Source: an uncultured Pelagibacteraceae bacterium (GTDB taxonomy: Bacteria; Pseudomonadota; Alphaproteobacteria; Pelagibacterales; Pelagibacteraceae). From it: a stretch of 64,000 bases of DNA. The DNA is taken from NCBI GenBank assembly GCA_902518165.1, contig CABYFB010000004.1, forward strand, positions 62,001 through 126,000. Direction: 5' to 3'. This document shows, in pieces, positions 19,101-28,341 of this stretch. Below the pieces are notes generated by a model that was not told the origin of the DNA, did not search any database, and was given only the letters and a program-made list of their open reading frames with translations. The translations under genes were made by a program, and so were the position numbers. Every line of letters begins with the position of its first letter. Positions within the stretch are counted from its first letter, which is position 1.

Positions 19101-19939
19101 TATTCCATTCCCAAATTTCTTGCATGAGCAGTTACAATAATTGTATCTCTTAAATATTTGTCAGTTTTCTTTTTATTTCTAGTTGAGTCTTTTAATGCAA
19201 ACACATCTCTAATTTTAGAATTTCTAAAAAAATTTTTTGTTGATCTAACAGTTAATGCGATATCAACAGTTTTAATTTTATAAATTAAATCTTTATTTAC
19301 ATTTGTTGCAGAAGGCGGTGGATTGATTAACATTCCTTTTTCGTCAACAGGATTAAAAATCATATCATCAACGTAGTCTACAACTAGCTGATCATCGTAT
19401 GTTTTATCATTGTTATCTGTTGTAGGATCATCCCATCTGCCTGTTGTATTATTCCATTTAACTTTTTTTTTATAAACAGCAAAAGCATCGATTGGAGGGT
19501 ATCCACCTCCACCTAATTGAGGTTGCGTTTTGTCAGGAATAGTAGATTTTTTGCATTTGTAAGTTATTTTATATCTCTCATATATGTATGCAGGTGTCCT
19601 ACCTTGTTTATAATTTACATCTCCATAAACAATATCGATTTTATCACATTCTGAAAAATTCACATATTTAGTAATTAGAATTGGAATATGCTCATTTGAT
19701 GTTTTGATATTATCATTGAAATAGGTAAATCCAGCATTTCTAACATCTCTCATGATCATTCCAACAACATCTCTTCCGGCTGTTGAAATTTTTGCTCGAT
19801 CAGTAACTTGAGAGTAAGTATTATTAACTACGGTGTAAGAGGTGAACATAGCACCCATCATCACAACAGAAATTAAAATTCCAATTAGAATTTCTATTAA
19901 AGTTACACCTGCAATATTGCTTAATTTTTTTCTCATCAA
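19100..19939 (-). CDS. pilW: Minor pilin PilW
   Basis: The 279-residue protein has a prepilin leader and N-terminal helix (NIAGVTLIEILIGILISVV). It has the PilW-type segment following it, RDVVGMIMRDVRNAGFTYFN. This pattern, an N-terminal pilin helix followed by D-R-N-AG-F, is typical of PilW/PulJ. It overlaps pilV by 4 bp and pilX by 1 bp, giving the order gspH-pilV-pilW-pilX-pilY1. It is processed by PilD and would sit in the tip complex. Confidence 0.9.
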   Translation of the reverse strand: MMRKKLSNIAGVTLIEILIGILISVVMMGAMFTSYTVVNNTYSQVTDRAKISTAGRDVVGMIMRDVRNAGFTYFNDNIKTSNEHIPILITKYVNFSECDKIDIVYGDVNYKQGRTPAYIYERYKITYKCKKSTIPDKTQPQLGGGGYPPIDAFAVYKKKVKWNNTTGRWDDPTTDNNDKTYDDQLVVDYVDDMIFNPVDEKGMLINPPPSATNVNKDLIYKIKTVDIALTVRSTKNFFRNSKIRDVFALKDSTRNKKKTDKYLRDTIIVTAHARNLGME

Positions 19940-20511
19940 TTAAATTGAAAATATAAATACTTTTTCTTTTTGCCGTCGTTTAGATTGACTTCCATTTTTC
20001 CTAGATACCATTTTTCGTAAACACCATTGCCTTTGTAATTTGTAGTGTTGTTATATTTACAATTATTTGCTGCAGCATTGTTATTGCAGATTTCGTAAAT
20101 TTTGAGAATTTTATTATCTTTATTTCCCTTACATTTTAGTCTTTCTCTAGAAAATCTTTTATCCCATTTTTGAAACTTGTTTTGTACTGCATTATTAAAA
20201 TTAGTCGAAGATGTGCCTCTATTAGAACAGTTTGCCATACTCCAAGAATTATTTATTAAATAATCTTTAAATTTTACATCTGTAGTAGGAGAGTTTGAGT
20301 CTCTTTCAGAAATTAAGTCTTCTGCTACCATAGATACCAAATAATTTGCCTTTGTTCTCTCTCCAGAAACATCAATTGATTGAACTGAATAATTAACCAT
20401 CTGAAAAACTGCAACAAATCCAATGCCTATGATTGCAGTTGAAACCAAAGCTTCAAGCAGGGTCATTCCTTTTTCTGATAATTTAGTTTTGCCTAGTCCA
20501 ATCACTTCCAC
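19936..20511 (-). CDS. pilV: Minor pilin PilV
   Basis: The 191-residue protein has the prepilin leader KLSEKGMTLLEALVSTAIIG, with Glu at position +5 of the mature protein. In PilV the residue after Gly is often Met or Phe, as here. It overlaps the upstream pseudopilin by 29 bp and pilW by 4 bp. The mature part has several cysteines and many Asn/Lys residues. A start further in is possible because the leader upstream of KLSEKG is long for the class. Confidence 0.87.
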   Translation of the reverse strand: MEVIGLGKTKLSEKGMTLLEALVSTAIIGIGFVAVFQMVNYSVQSIDVSGERTKANYLVSMVAEDLISERDSNSPTTDVKFKDYLINNSWSMANCSNRGTSSTNFNNAVQNKFQKWDKRFSRERLKCKGNKDNKILKIYEICNNNAAANNCKYNNTTNYKGNGVYEKWYLGKMEVNLNDGKKKKYLYFQFN

Positions 20512-21136
20512 TCCATTTAAATTTACTTATATTACCAAATCTAGTCCATTCAACCAAGTATGCAGGTTTTTCCAATCCACCTCCTTGATCTAAAGGACAT
20601 TTGCCACCATTACTTGCGTTTGATGTTGTGCAAAGTATCAAATATTGGTTTGTTGATCTATTTTCGACTGAAACATTTAAATTATTTTTTAAAGTTCCAT
20701 GTGCTTTAAAATAACTTCCATCTTTTGAAAAACAAACAGCACCTTCTTTGCTAATATGTGTTGATATTTTTTTTGTAGTTTCGTCAACTTGGTTATTATC
20801 CCAATAACTACCACTAGAAGTATTGCATTCAATAGTTTGCGCATTATTTAATTTAATTGATAACGAGGTTGCATCCATTCCTTTTGAAACAAATTTTGTT
20901 GATGAGGTTCCGTTGGGTGTTACTCTAAATTGAACAAAGGGATAATTTCCTCTTTGGGATAAAGTATTTACAGATGAAAGCATAGTTGCCGCTTTTTCCA
21001 TTGCGGCTCTTAACTCTCTATCTTGTCGCCAATCTGAAAAATTTGGATAAGCAACAGCGGAAATAATTGCTACTATTGTAATAACAACTAGTAACTCTAA
21101 AATTGTAAATCCTTTAATGTTCTGATCTTGCTGCAC
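20483..21136 (-). CDS. GspH/FimT-type minor pseudopilin
   Basis: The 217-residue protein has a prepilin leader NIKGFTILELLVVITIVAII and a following helix with PNFSDWRQDRELRAAMEK, the normal GspH/FimT pattern. FimT/FimU-type minor pilins take part in tip-complex initiation and, in some species, bind DNA for uptake. It overlaps the end of pilT by 23 bp and the start of pilV by 29 bp. I cannot tell FimT from FimU from the sequence alone. Confidence 0.87.
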   Translation of the reverse strand: MQQDQNIKGFTILELLVVITIVAIISAVAYPNFSDWRQDRELRAAMEKAATMLSSVNTLSQRGNYPFVQFRVTPNGTSSTKFVSKGMDATSLSIKLNNAQTIECNTSSGSYWDNNQVDETTKKISTHISKEGAVCFSKDGSYFKAHGTLKNNLNVSVENRSTNQYLILCTTSNASNGGKCPLDQGGGLEKPAYLVEWTRFGNISKFKWSGSDWTRQN

Positions 21137-22130
21137 CTGGATCTATTTTCCCTGATTTCGCTAATTCTTCAAGAGATTTTTCCATGGTAATCATTCCATC
21201 TCTAACGGCAGTTTGCATTATACTTGGAATTTGGTGAATTTTTGCTTCTCTAATCAAGTTTTGTATAGGTGCGGTACATTTCATTATTTCAAATGCACCA
21301 ACTCTTCCTGCACCGTCTCTAGTCTTTAACAATCTTTGGGTCACAACCATTTTAAGAGAAGTTGAAATTTGAGCTCGAATTTGTTCCTGTTGTTCAGGAG
21401 GAAACACATCTATTATTCTGTTAATTGTACTCGGTGCACCACTCGTGTGCAAAGTTCCAAATACTAAGTGACCAGTTTCTGCTGCTGTTAATGCAAGACT
21501 TATTGTTTCAAGATCTCTCATCTCACCAACAAGGATTACATCAGGGTCTTCTCTTAAAGCTGCTTTTAATGCCGCTGCAAAAGTTTCTGTTTGTTTTCCT
21601 ACCTCTCTATGAGAGACAATACTTTTATTGTCTTTATGAATAAATTCTACAGGGTCCTCAACTGTGATTATATTTGCAGTTCTTGTTTTATTAATTTCAT
21701 TTACTATTGCTGCAAGTGTTGTTGATTTACCAGAGCCAGTTGGACCTGTTACTAAAACTAAACCTTTATGAAAATCAACAATGTCATAGAGAGCTTGTGG
21801 TAAGTTGAATTGTTCCATATCTGGAATTTTACTTTCAACTCTTCTACAAACACATGCAGGTCCATTAATCGTTTTATAAAAATTCGCTCTAAATCTTAAT
21901 CCACTAAGGGTAACAGATGTATCAAGTTCATGTGTTTTTTCAAATTTATTTAATTCATGTTCATTACAATTCATTGAAAGCAGATCTTTTAGATCTTGAG
22001 CTGTAACCACGACTTCATTGACTTTTACAATTTCTCCAGTTTGTCTATATGCAAGTGGAGATCCTGCTCTGATATGAAAATCAGAGATTTTTTTATTGTC
22101 TTTAGCTAGTTGTTCTAACTTTTCAAACAT
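21114..22130 (-). CDS. pilT: Pilus retraction ATPase PilT
   Basis: The 338-residue ATPase has Walker A TGPTGSGKSTTLA, Asp box TVEDPVEF, Walker B DVILVGEMRD and His box GHLVFGTLHT. The AIRNLIRE-like helix appears as APIQNLIREAKIHQI. PilT powers retraction. I chose the ATG at 22130 because AAAGGG lies 4 bp upstream and the protein then starts like other PilTs. A TTG start at 22190 would add 20 residues but has no clear ribosome site. It is the first gene of the minus-strand minor-pilin run and the only retraction ATPase visible; no PilU copy is in the window. Confidence 0.94.
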   Translation of the reverse strand: MFEKLEQLAKDNKKISDFHIRAGSPLAYRQTGEIVKVNEVVVTAQDLKDLLSMNCNEHELNKFEKTHELDTSVTLSGLRFRANFYKTINGPACVCRRVESKIPDMEQFNLPQALYDIVDFHKGLVLVTGPTGSGKSTTLAAIVNEINKTRTANIITVEDPVEFIHKDNKSIVSHREVGKQTETFAAALKAALREDPDVILVGEMRDLETISLALTAAETGHLVFGTLHTSGAPSTINRIIDVFPPEQQEQIRAQISTSLKMVVTQRLLKTRDGAGRVGAFEIMKCTAPIQNLIREAKIHQIPSIMQTAVRDGMITMEKSLEELAKSGKIDPGAARSEH

Positions 22131-22223
22131 AAAACCCTTTGTACTATAAAATTGACTTGTTTTACCAATTAATTTTTGTAAAAAACCCAATTTGAATATC
22201 AGGTGTTTTTATTCTAGTAAAAG

Positions 22224-22253
22224 TTGAGTATAAAGTTAAAATTCGTTTATAAA
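22224..22253 (+). promoter_or_regulatory. Candidate promoter of the pilMN-O-P-Q-B-C operon
   Basis: A TTGAGT (22224-22229) and a TATAAA (22248-22253) are 18 bp apart in the divergent pilT/pilMN spacer. Transcription would then begin almost on the ATG at 22258, and no Shine-Dalgarno precedes that ATG, so a leaderless message is possible. In such AT-rich DNA this match can be chance. Confidence 0.3.
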
Positions 22254-22257
22254 ATTT

Positions 22258-23976
22258 ATGAAAAATCCTTTTGCAAATTTATTTAAAAAGAAAAAAAAAG
22301 ATGATGCAAATGCACCTCCAGTACCTCAAGGAGGGGAAAGCAAAAAGAAAGAAGGATTTTTTAGTAAGCTTCTTAAAAATAGATTAGGTAAACAATCAAT
22401 TAAAGGTGAGGAAATTTTAGGAGTTGAACTTACTCCTACAGAGATAAGATTATCGCAAGTTTCGAGCAACAAAGCCAATCAATGGGTTTTAGATAAATTT
22501 TATGTTCACAAATTTGAGGGTATTCCAGAAAATGGAACAGTACTTGAAAATCCTGACAAAGTTGCTGATGAATTAAAATTAGCTTTACAAAAATCCAAAA
22601 TTAATACGACTAACGCTGCAATCGCAATTCCAGTAACTAGCGCAATTATAAGAGTTGTAACTGCACCTTTAATGACTGATGAAGAATTAAAAAAAGCAAT
22701 AGATACAGACTCACTTTGGGAAAACTTAGTTCAATTAACTGATAATTTAAATGACTACTCTATATTCCATCAAGTAATAAATAGAGACAAAACAGGAAAC
22801 ACAATGGATATCCTTTTTGTAGCATCAAAATTATCAGACATTAATAGCTACACAGACATTATTAAAAAAGGTGGATTAAATGCTGTTATTATAGATGTTA
22901 AATGTTTCGCTTTAAAATCTGCTGTTGATCAAATTAATCAAATTGCAGGTTCAATTGAAGACTCTAACTTAACTGCTGTACTAGAATTTGGTTTAGATGA
23001 AAACTATGTAATGATACTTTACGAAAACAATCCAATTATAACTGATATTTTTATTAGAGCTCAAGATAGAAAAACACTTCAAGAAAGCAATAATCAAGAA
23101 GAGATGGATGCACTTGTTAGAAGATATATGACGCAAGTCAAACAAGCAGTTCAAGACTTTGAACAAAAATATGAAAAAAGAATTAGAAATTTAAAAGTTA
23201 CTTCAAATCTACAAAATGTTGAAGATTATCTTGGTAGCTTTAGAAAAAATATGGTTAACACTGGATACAATTTATTTGATCCTTTTGATGGAATAAAAAT
23301 TCCTGCACAATTAGAGAATGATATTAAAATGGACAACCGTTCATATTTTTCAACAGTGATGGGGCTTGCATTTAGAAAACTAGATGTCTTTGGTTACTAT
23401 AAATTTGTTACAGCTGTTAAAAATATTAACCTTTTACCTAATAGAGAAAATATGATTGCTCAGAAAAAAGCAAAAGCTTTTTCAAATTTTGCGTTCAAAG
23501 GAGTAGTTGGAATAGTATCACTTATCTATGTAGTATTATTTGGTTTATCATTCTGGCAAATTACAGATCTTAATAAAAAAATAGAAGGTTATGATGAAAT
23601 TTTACAAACGCATGAGCTTAAAACTTTAGAGAAAAATAAATATGCAAAAGAAATTGGTTTTATGCTTAAGTCACTTCAATTAAGTAAATCAATTAAGTCT
23701 AATAAAACAATAAGCTTTAGAGTATTAGCACAGATCGCTTCTGCAGTTCCAAAAAGAGTTAAATTTAGTAAAATAGAATATAATGGTACAGATTTAGTAG
23801 TTATTGAAGGAACAGCATTTAGTGATCAAGATATCTTAAAATTAATTAGCAATTTGAACAATAAAAAATTGATCTCACAAGCTTCATTGGCAAGTATGAC
23901 ACTGCCTCAAGGCCAGCAGCAGGGATCACAAACGATGAAGGGCTTTAAAGTAGCCTGTGTATTGGAGCAAGTATAA
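22258..23976 (+). CDS. pilM: PilM-PilN fusion, inner-membrane T4P platform
   Basis: The 572-residue protein combines two pilus proteins. After a Lys-rich start, residues about 50-380 match PilM, the actin-like cytosolic protein (e.g. EEILGVELTPTEIRLSQVS and NAAIAIPVTSAIIRVVTAPL). Residues 389-396 read NINLLPNR, the conserved N-terminal peptide of PilN that docks in a PilM groove. One membrane helix (about 414-436) and the periplasmic PilN domain follow. In most bacteria pilM and pilN are separate genes. The frame is continuous with no stop or frameshift. It heads the operon and shares one base with pilO. Confidence 0.88.
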   Translation: MKNPFANLFKKKKKDDANAPPVPQGGESKKKEGFFSKLLKNRLGKQSIKGEEILGVELTPTEIRLSQVSSNKANQWVLDKFYVHKFEGIPENGTVLENPDKVADELKLALQKSKINTTNAAIAIPVTSAIIRVVTAPLMTDEELKKAIDTDSLWENLVQLTDNLNDYSIFHQVINRDKTGNTMDILFVASKLSDINSYTDIIKKGGLNAVIIDVKCFALKSAVDQINQIAGSIEDSNLTAVLEFGLDENYVMILYENNPIITDIFIRAQDRKTLQESNNQEEMDALVRRYMTQVKQAVQDFEQKYEKRIRNLKVTSNLQNVEDYLGSFRKNMVNTGYNLFDPFDGIKIPAQLENDIKMDNRSYFSTVMGLAFRKLDVFGYYKFVTAVKNINLLPNRENMIAQKKAKAFSNFAFKGVVGIVSLIYVVLFGLSFWQITDLNKKIEGYDEILQTHELKTLEKNKYAKEIGFMLKSLQLSKSIKSNKTISFRVLAQIASAVPKRVKFSKIEYNGTDLVVIEGTAFSDQDILKLISNLNNKKLISQASLASMTLPQGQQQGSQTMKGFKVACVLEQV

Positions 23977-24614
23977 TGGATTTAAAAAACATAACTATGG
24001 ATGATCTAAAGCAGAAGCTAGCTGCTGTAGATAAAAAAACTTTAATCAAATTTGGATCTGGTTTTGGAGCAATAATTTTATTTTTAATAATTTACTATGT
24101 AATTTTAAATCCAATGGTCAAAGAAAGAAAAGCTAAATACAATGACAAAATAGCAAAGCAAAATGAGATCTCACAATTTGATAATGAAATAATTACTTTC
24201 AAATCAAGAATTAAGGAAATGAAACCAGATTTTGATAAAACTTCAACTCTATTTCATTCAAAAGCTGAAGTTGAAGATCTTTATGAAAGTTTAAGTAAGT
24301 ATGCTGCTGTTAATGGATTGGTAATATCAAAAATTGAAAAGAAAAAACCTAAGCCAGTATTTAAACAAGGAGTTACTCAACAAGCAGAAAATAATATTAC
24401 AAGAGATATGGTTTCTTATTATCAAATACCTGTAGATTATGAAATCAAAGGGAATTTTTTAGGTTACATAAAGTTCAAAAGAGCAGTTTCTAGACAAAAT
24501 AAAATGTTAAATTTTGACAAAGAGACCATAAGTATAGTACAAAACGATTCAACTGGAGCGATAATGGCGCAAGGTGAATTAACAATAGTAGGATTACCAG
24601 ATGAATTTTTTTAA
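23976..24614 (+). CDS. pilO: Type IV pilus alignment protein PilO
   Basis: The 212-residue protein has a cytosolic start, one membrane helix (about residues 31-50), a coiled-coil stretch and a PilO-type periplasmic domain (YESLSKYAAVNGLVISKIEKK, then YYQIPVDYEIKGNFLGYIKF). PilO pairs with PilN in the periplasm to link the inner-membrane platform to PilP and PilQ. Here its partner would be the PilN half of the fusion protein. The start overlaps the fusion gene by one base, and the end overlaps pilP by 14 bp. Confidence 0.88.
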   Translation: MDLKNITMDDLKQKLAAVDKKTLIKFGSGFGAIILFLIIYYVILNPMVKERKAKYNDKIAKQNEISQFDNEIITFKSRIKEMKPDFDKTSTLFHSKAEVEDLYESLSKYAAVNGLVISKIEKKKPKPVFKQGVTQQAENNITRDMVSYYQIPVDYEIKGNFLGYIKFKRAVSRQNKMLNFDKETISIVQNDSTGAIMAQGELTIVGLPDEFF

Positions 24615-25047
24615 AATTCTATTCATCATCATATTTTCTTTCATTGCAAACTTTGCGTTTGCCGATAATCATGATCAAAAACAAGAAGTCCTAGATGCAG
24701 CAAAAGAAATTGTTAAAGAAATGGAGGAAGATGAAGAAGTTCCATTAAACGATCCATTTGCAGGAAATGAGGGAACTTCATCTTCAACAAGCATACCACA
24801 AGATGAGCAAGATAATGAAATGAGCTTATATAATTTTAAATTAGCAGGACTTATCTCTGGAAAAGATTATAGTTACATTTCTTTAGTTAATTCTGGTGGA
24901 GAAGTTTTAACAATGACTTTGGGTCAATATCTTGGAGAAATACAATTAGTTGATCTGAGATTAACAGAGGCAATATTTAAAAAAGATGATGGTAAATTCA
25001 TGATAATTGATTTTAATAATCAGGTCCGGGAGTCAGATGACTATTAA
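24601..25047 (+). CDS. pilP: PilP-like periplasmic pilus protein
   Basis: The 148-residue protein has a signal peptide (cut near AFA|DNHD), a disordered acidic stretch, and a small beta domain (about residues 78-148) with YNFKLAGLISGKDYSYISLV. That is the PilP/homology-region pattern. PilP is normally a lipoprotein, but no lipobox Cys is present here, so it may be free in the periplasm or held by PilNO. It lies between pilO and pilQ, the standard place. It overlaps pilQ by 11 bp. Confidence 0.8.
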   Translation: MNFFKILFIIIFSFIANFAFADNHDQKQEVLDAAKEIVKEMEEDEEVPLNDPFAGNEGTSSSTSIPQDEQDNEMSLYNFKLAGLISGKDYSYISLVNSGGEVLTMTLGQYLGEIQLVDLRLTEAIFKKDDGKFMIIDFNNQVRESDDY

Positions 25048-26590
25048 AAAAATATTAACATATGTTGGATTATTATTTTTATTAGTTGCATTAAATGCTT
25101 GTCAAAATTTGAAAAAATATGACAAGCCTTTCAAACACAATACACCTCTTATTAAAGATAAAGATATTGTAAGTAGTGGACAATCAGAAATCGCAAAAAC
25201 TTTAGAAATGGGTCCTAAACCTATTGAAGGTGATGCAAAAAAACTTGGAAAAAGAAAAAAAATATCATCTGAGGCACAAAGAAATTACTTAATAATACCT
25301 GATGATTATCCATTATTAAAACAAAGAGTTACTCTTAAGTTTAAAAATCTAGATTATAAAGAAACTATGAAATTGATGGGTAAAATAGGAGAGATAAATG
25401 TACTCGTTGGAGATGAAGTTGCAGGAGCAATATCTGCTGAATTAATCGATGTCCCATGGGACAAAGCTTTTCAAGCACTTTTAGATATGAAAAACTATGC
25501 ATCAGATGTTGATGTATCTAGCAACTTAATAAGAGTTCATTCTCCTGAAACGTTAACAGCACAAGAGACGTATAAGTCTGAAAGAGCACAAGCTGTTAAA
25601 AAGAAAGTAGAATTAGAAGATAGTGTTGAGCCAATATATTCTGAGATTTTCAGACTTTATTATATAACTCCAGCACAAGCTAAACAAACTATTGATGAAT
25701 TGTTTACTTCAACAGCAGGTGAAAGTTCTTATACACCAATCCAAATTACCGAAGAAAAAACAACTCGATCTATAATAGTAAGAGGAAAAGAAAAAGATTT
25801 AGATGTAGTTGATAAAGTTATTAAAGAAATAGATATAAGAACAAAACAAGTTTTAATAGAAGCTTTTATAGTTGAAGCAAATTCTGATTTTGAAAAAGCA
25901 CTAGGAACAAGACTGGGTGGATATTATCAAAGAGCTGGTAAAGTTGCCGGTGGATTATCAGGTGGAAGCGCTGGAAGTGCTTTAGGTACAGAACCAGGTG
26001 GAGCAGCTAATCTCGGTGATGCAACAGATAGTTTAGCAAACTTTGCAATCACAAATCCAACAAGTGGTATTGGAATATTAAGAAGAACAGGTTCAGGTGT
26101 TTTAAAAGCAGAAATTACAGCATTAGAAAGAATGGGGATGGGTAAAACTATTTCTAATCCAAAAGTATTCACTCTAGATAATCAAGTAGCAACCGTTACT
26201 CAAGGTGAGGAAATACCTTATGAAGCTCCGGGAGAAGGCGGAGGATCTCAAGTATCTTTTAAAGAAGCAGCTCTTAAATTAGAGGTTACTCCAAGTATTA
26301 TTGGAGATGGAAATGTTTTGTTAAGTATTCAAGTTAATAATGATACACCAAACAGATCTGTAGCAGGTGACACACCAGCCGTTAATAAAATGGAAATTGT
26401 AACAAAATTGTTGGTGGCAGATGGCGATATAGTAGTAATTGGTGGAATTAAAAAGAACGTTTTATCAAAATCTAAAGATCAACTTCCAGCTATAGGTAAT
26501 ATGCCTGTAATAGGTAATCTCTTTAAAGGGACTGAAAATTCTGATAACCTAGATGAATTGTTAGTGTTTATAGCACCAAGAATTTTATAA
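25037..26590 (+). CDS. pilQ: Secretin PilQ, lipoprotein form
   Basis: The 517-residue protein starts at the ATG at 25037, preceded by GGGAG. The signal peptide ends with a lipobox LNAC (Cys22), so this secretin is probably lipidated, which is not usual for PilQ. A STN/N0-like region (about 95-160), an N1/NHN domain (about 200-270, ending in IIVRGKEKDLDVVDKVIKEI) and the C-terminal secretin domain follow, with TISNPKVFTLDNQVATVTQG, QGEEIPYEAP and VVIGGIKKN. It forms the outer-membrane pore for the pilus. A start at 25007 would hide the signal peptide. Confidence 0.92.
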   Translation: MTIKKILTYVGLLFLLVALNACQNLKKYDKPFKHNTPLIKDKDIVSSGQSEIAKTLEMGPKPIEGDAKKLGKRKKISSEAQRNYLIIPDDYPLLKQRVTLKFKNLDYKETMKLMGKIGEINVLVGDEVAGAISAELIDVPWDKAFQALLDMKNYASDVDVSSNLIRVHSPETLTAQETYKSERAQAVKKKVELEDSVEPIYSEIFRLYYITPAQAKQTIDELFTSTAGESSYTPIQITEEKTTRSIIVRGKEKDLDVVDKVIKEIDIRTKQVLIEAFIVEANSDFEKALGTRLGGYYQRAGKVAGGLSGGSAGSALGTEPGGAANLGDATDSLANFAITNPTSGIGILRRTGSGVLKAEITALERMGMGKTISNPKVFTLDNQVATVTQGEEIPYEAPGEGGGSQVSFKEAALKLEVTPSIIGDGNVLLSIQVNNDTPNRSVAGDTPAVNKMEIVTKLLVADGDIVVIGGIKKNVLSKSKDQLPAIGNMPVIGNLFKGTENSDNLDELLVFIAPRIL

Positions 26591-28338
26591 TGATAAATAT
26601 TAGTAGAGAGTCTGAGATTAATTTAATTAATATTCTTATTGATCAGGATATTATTTCAGGGAAAGATTTAGTTGAGATTAAAAAAATATCTGGCGAAGGA
26701 GAAAAATCTCAGTTGGATGCAGTATTTGAGTTAAATCTAACTGATGAAGAAAAGATTTTAGACCTTTTAGTAAAAGACCAATCATTAGATGTAGTAGATT
26801 TATCGACAGTTGCTGTAACTGATGAATTGAAAGCTGTTCTTCCATCTAATTACATTAATATGAACTTTATAGCTCCTTTCAAAATTGAGGGAAAAGTATT
26901 GCACATTGCAATATCTGATATTTCAAAATTAAGTTTAATGAGAAATTTACGAACAATTACAAAAATGGATATAGAACTACATGCAGCAAAAGTATCTGAT
27001 ATTTCAAACTTCGTAGATAAATTGCTCGCAGATGGTGAAAGAACTATCTCTGATATTAGACAAACTAATGCCGAAAAGACTAAAACATTTGATTACGATG
27101 TAGACGAACAAGCAGAAGTTTTAGAAAAACCACCTGAAGAAGATATTGAAGCTATAGAAAACGAGTCTGAAGTAATTAAGTTTAGTACAGCAGTTGTAGC
27201 AGAAGCTATTAAATCAGGTGTTTCAGATATTCATATTGAACCTTATCGATTTACATCAAGAGTTAGATATAGATTGGATGGAATTTTACAAGAACAAGAA
27301 CACTTTAAAAAATTTCTTCATTCAAATTATGGAGCTGTGGTTACAAGATTTAAGATTATGGGAAAATTAGATATTGCTGAAAGAAGATTACCTCAAGATG
27401 GAGCAATTCCATTTAAAATTGATGGAAAAGTAGTTGATCTTCGTCTTTCAATTTTGCCAACCGCAACTAATGAAAGAATAGTTATGAGGGTTTTAAATAA
27501 AGATGCAGGAGACATCAGTTTAGAACAACTTAATTTTGAAGAAAACGATTTAAAAAATTTAAGAAAAGCAATTCATGGCACACAAGGTTTGGTTCTTGTA
27601 ACTGGTCCTACCGGATCAGGAAAAACAACAACACTTTATAGTATTCTAAAAGAGGTATCTAAACCTCACCTTAATATTTTAACAGCAGAGGATCCCGTTG
27701 AATATGAATTGGATGGTGTTGGACAAGTTCAAATTAAAGACGATATTGGTTTTAATTTTTCAACTGCCCTAAGATCTTTTTTAAGACAAGATCCAGAAAT
27801 AATTCTAGTTGGTGAGATGAGAGATAAAGAAACAGTTGATATCGGATTAAAGGCTGCTTTAACGGGTCACTTAGTATTTAGTACACTTCACACTAATGAT
27901 GCACCAAGCACCATTACAAGATTACAAAACATGGGAACACCGGATTATTTGATTAGTGCAGCTGTTTCACTTGTTTTAGCACAAAGATTAGCAAGAAAAA
28001 CTTGTGCAGAATGTAGAGTACCAGATGAAGATATAACCCCTAAAGCTCTAGCTGATTTAGGGTTTACAGTAGAACAGGCTTCAAGAGCAAAAGTTCAAAA
28101 AGGCGGTGGCTGTCCTAAATGCAAAGATACTGGTTACAAAGGAAGAATGGGTATTTATGAAATTTTAAATGTTACAAAACCAATAAAAGAAGCAATTCTA
28201 AGAAAAGCAACCACACCTGAGCTTAAAGAAATTGCTTCAAATGAAGGTTTTAGGACAATGCAAGATATGGGAAGAGAATTAATCCTGACAGGTGATCTTA
28301 ATTTTAGAGAGTATGATAGAGTTCTCTCTATGGAGTAG
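26590..28338 (+). CDS. pilB: Pilus extension ATPase PilB
   Basis: The 582-residue ATPase has an N-terminal T2SSE domain, an N2 domain, and the AAA-type core with Walker A TGPTGSGKTTTLYS, Asp box TAEDPVEY, Walker B EIILVGEMRDKETVD and His box GHLVFSTLHT. The tetra-Cys zinc site appears as CAEC and CPKC (about residues 477-520), typical of PilB/GspE and absent from PilT. It drives pilus polymerisation. It shares one base with pilQ; pilC follows after 3 bp. Confidence 0.96.
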   Translation: MINISRESEINLINILIDQDIISGKDLVEIKKISGEGEKSQLDAVFELNLTDEEKILDLLVKDQSLDVVDLSTVAVTDELKAVLPSNYINMNFIAPFKIEGKVLHIAISDISKLSLMRNLRTITKMDIELHAAKVSDISNFVDKLLADGERTISDIRQTNAEKTKTFDYDVDEQAEVLEKPPEEDIEAIENESEVIKFSTAVVAEAIKSGVSDIHIEPYRFTSRVRYRLDGILQEQEHFKKFLHSNYGAVVTRFKIMGKLDIAERRLPQDGAIPFKIDGKVVDLRLSILPTATNERIVMRVLNKDAGDISLEQLNFEENDLKNLRKAIHGTQGLVLVTGPTGSGKTTTLYSILKEVSKPHLNILTAEDPVEYELDGVGQVQIKDDIGFNFSTALRSFLRQDPEIILVGEMRDKETVDIGLKAALTGHLVFSTLHTNDAPSTITRLQNMGTPDYLISAAVSLVLAQRLARKTCAECRVPDEDITPKALADLGFTVEQASRAKVQKGGGCPKCKDTGYKGRMGIYEILNVTKPIKEAILRKATTPELKEIASNEGFRTMQDMGRELILTGDLNFREYDRVLSME

Positions 28339-28341
28339 TAA

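Noticed and set aside
22131-22190. TTG start at 22190 for pilT
   Set aside because: No ribosome site in front, while the ATG at 22130 has AAAGGG at the right distance and gives a normal PilT N-terminus.
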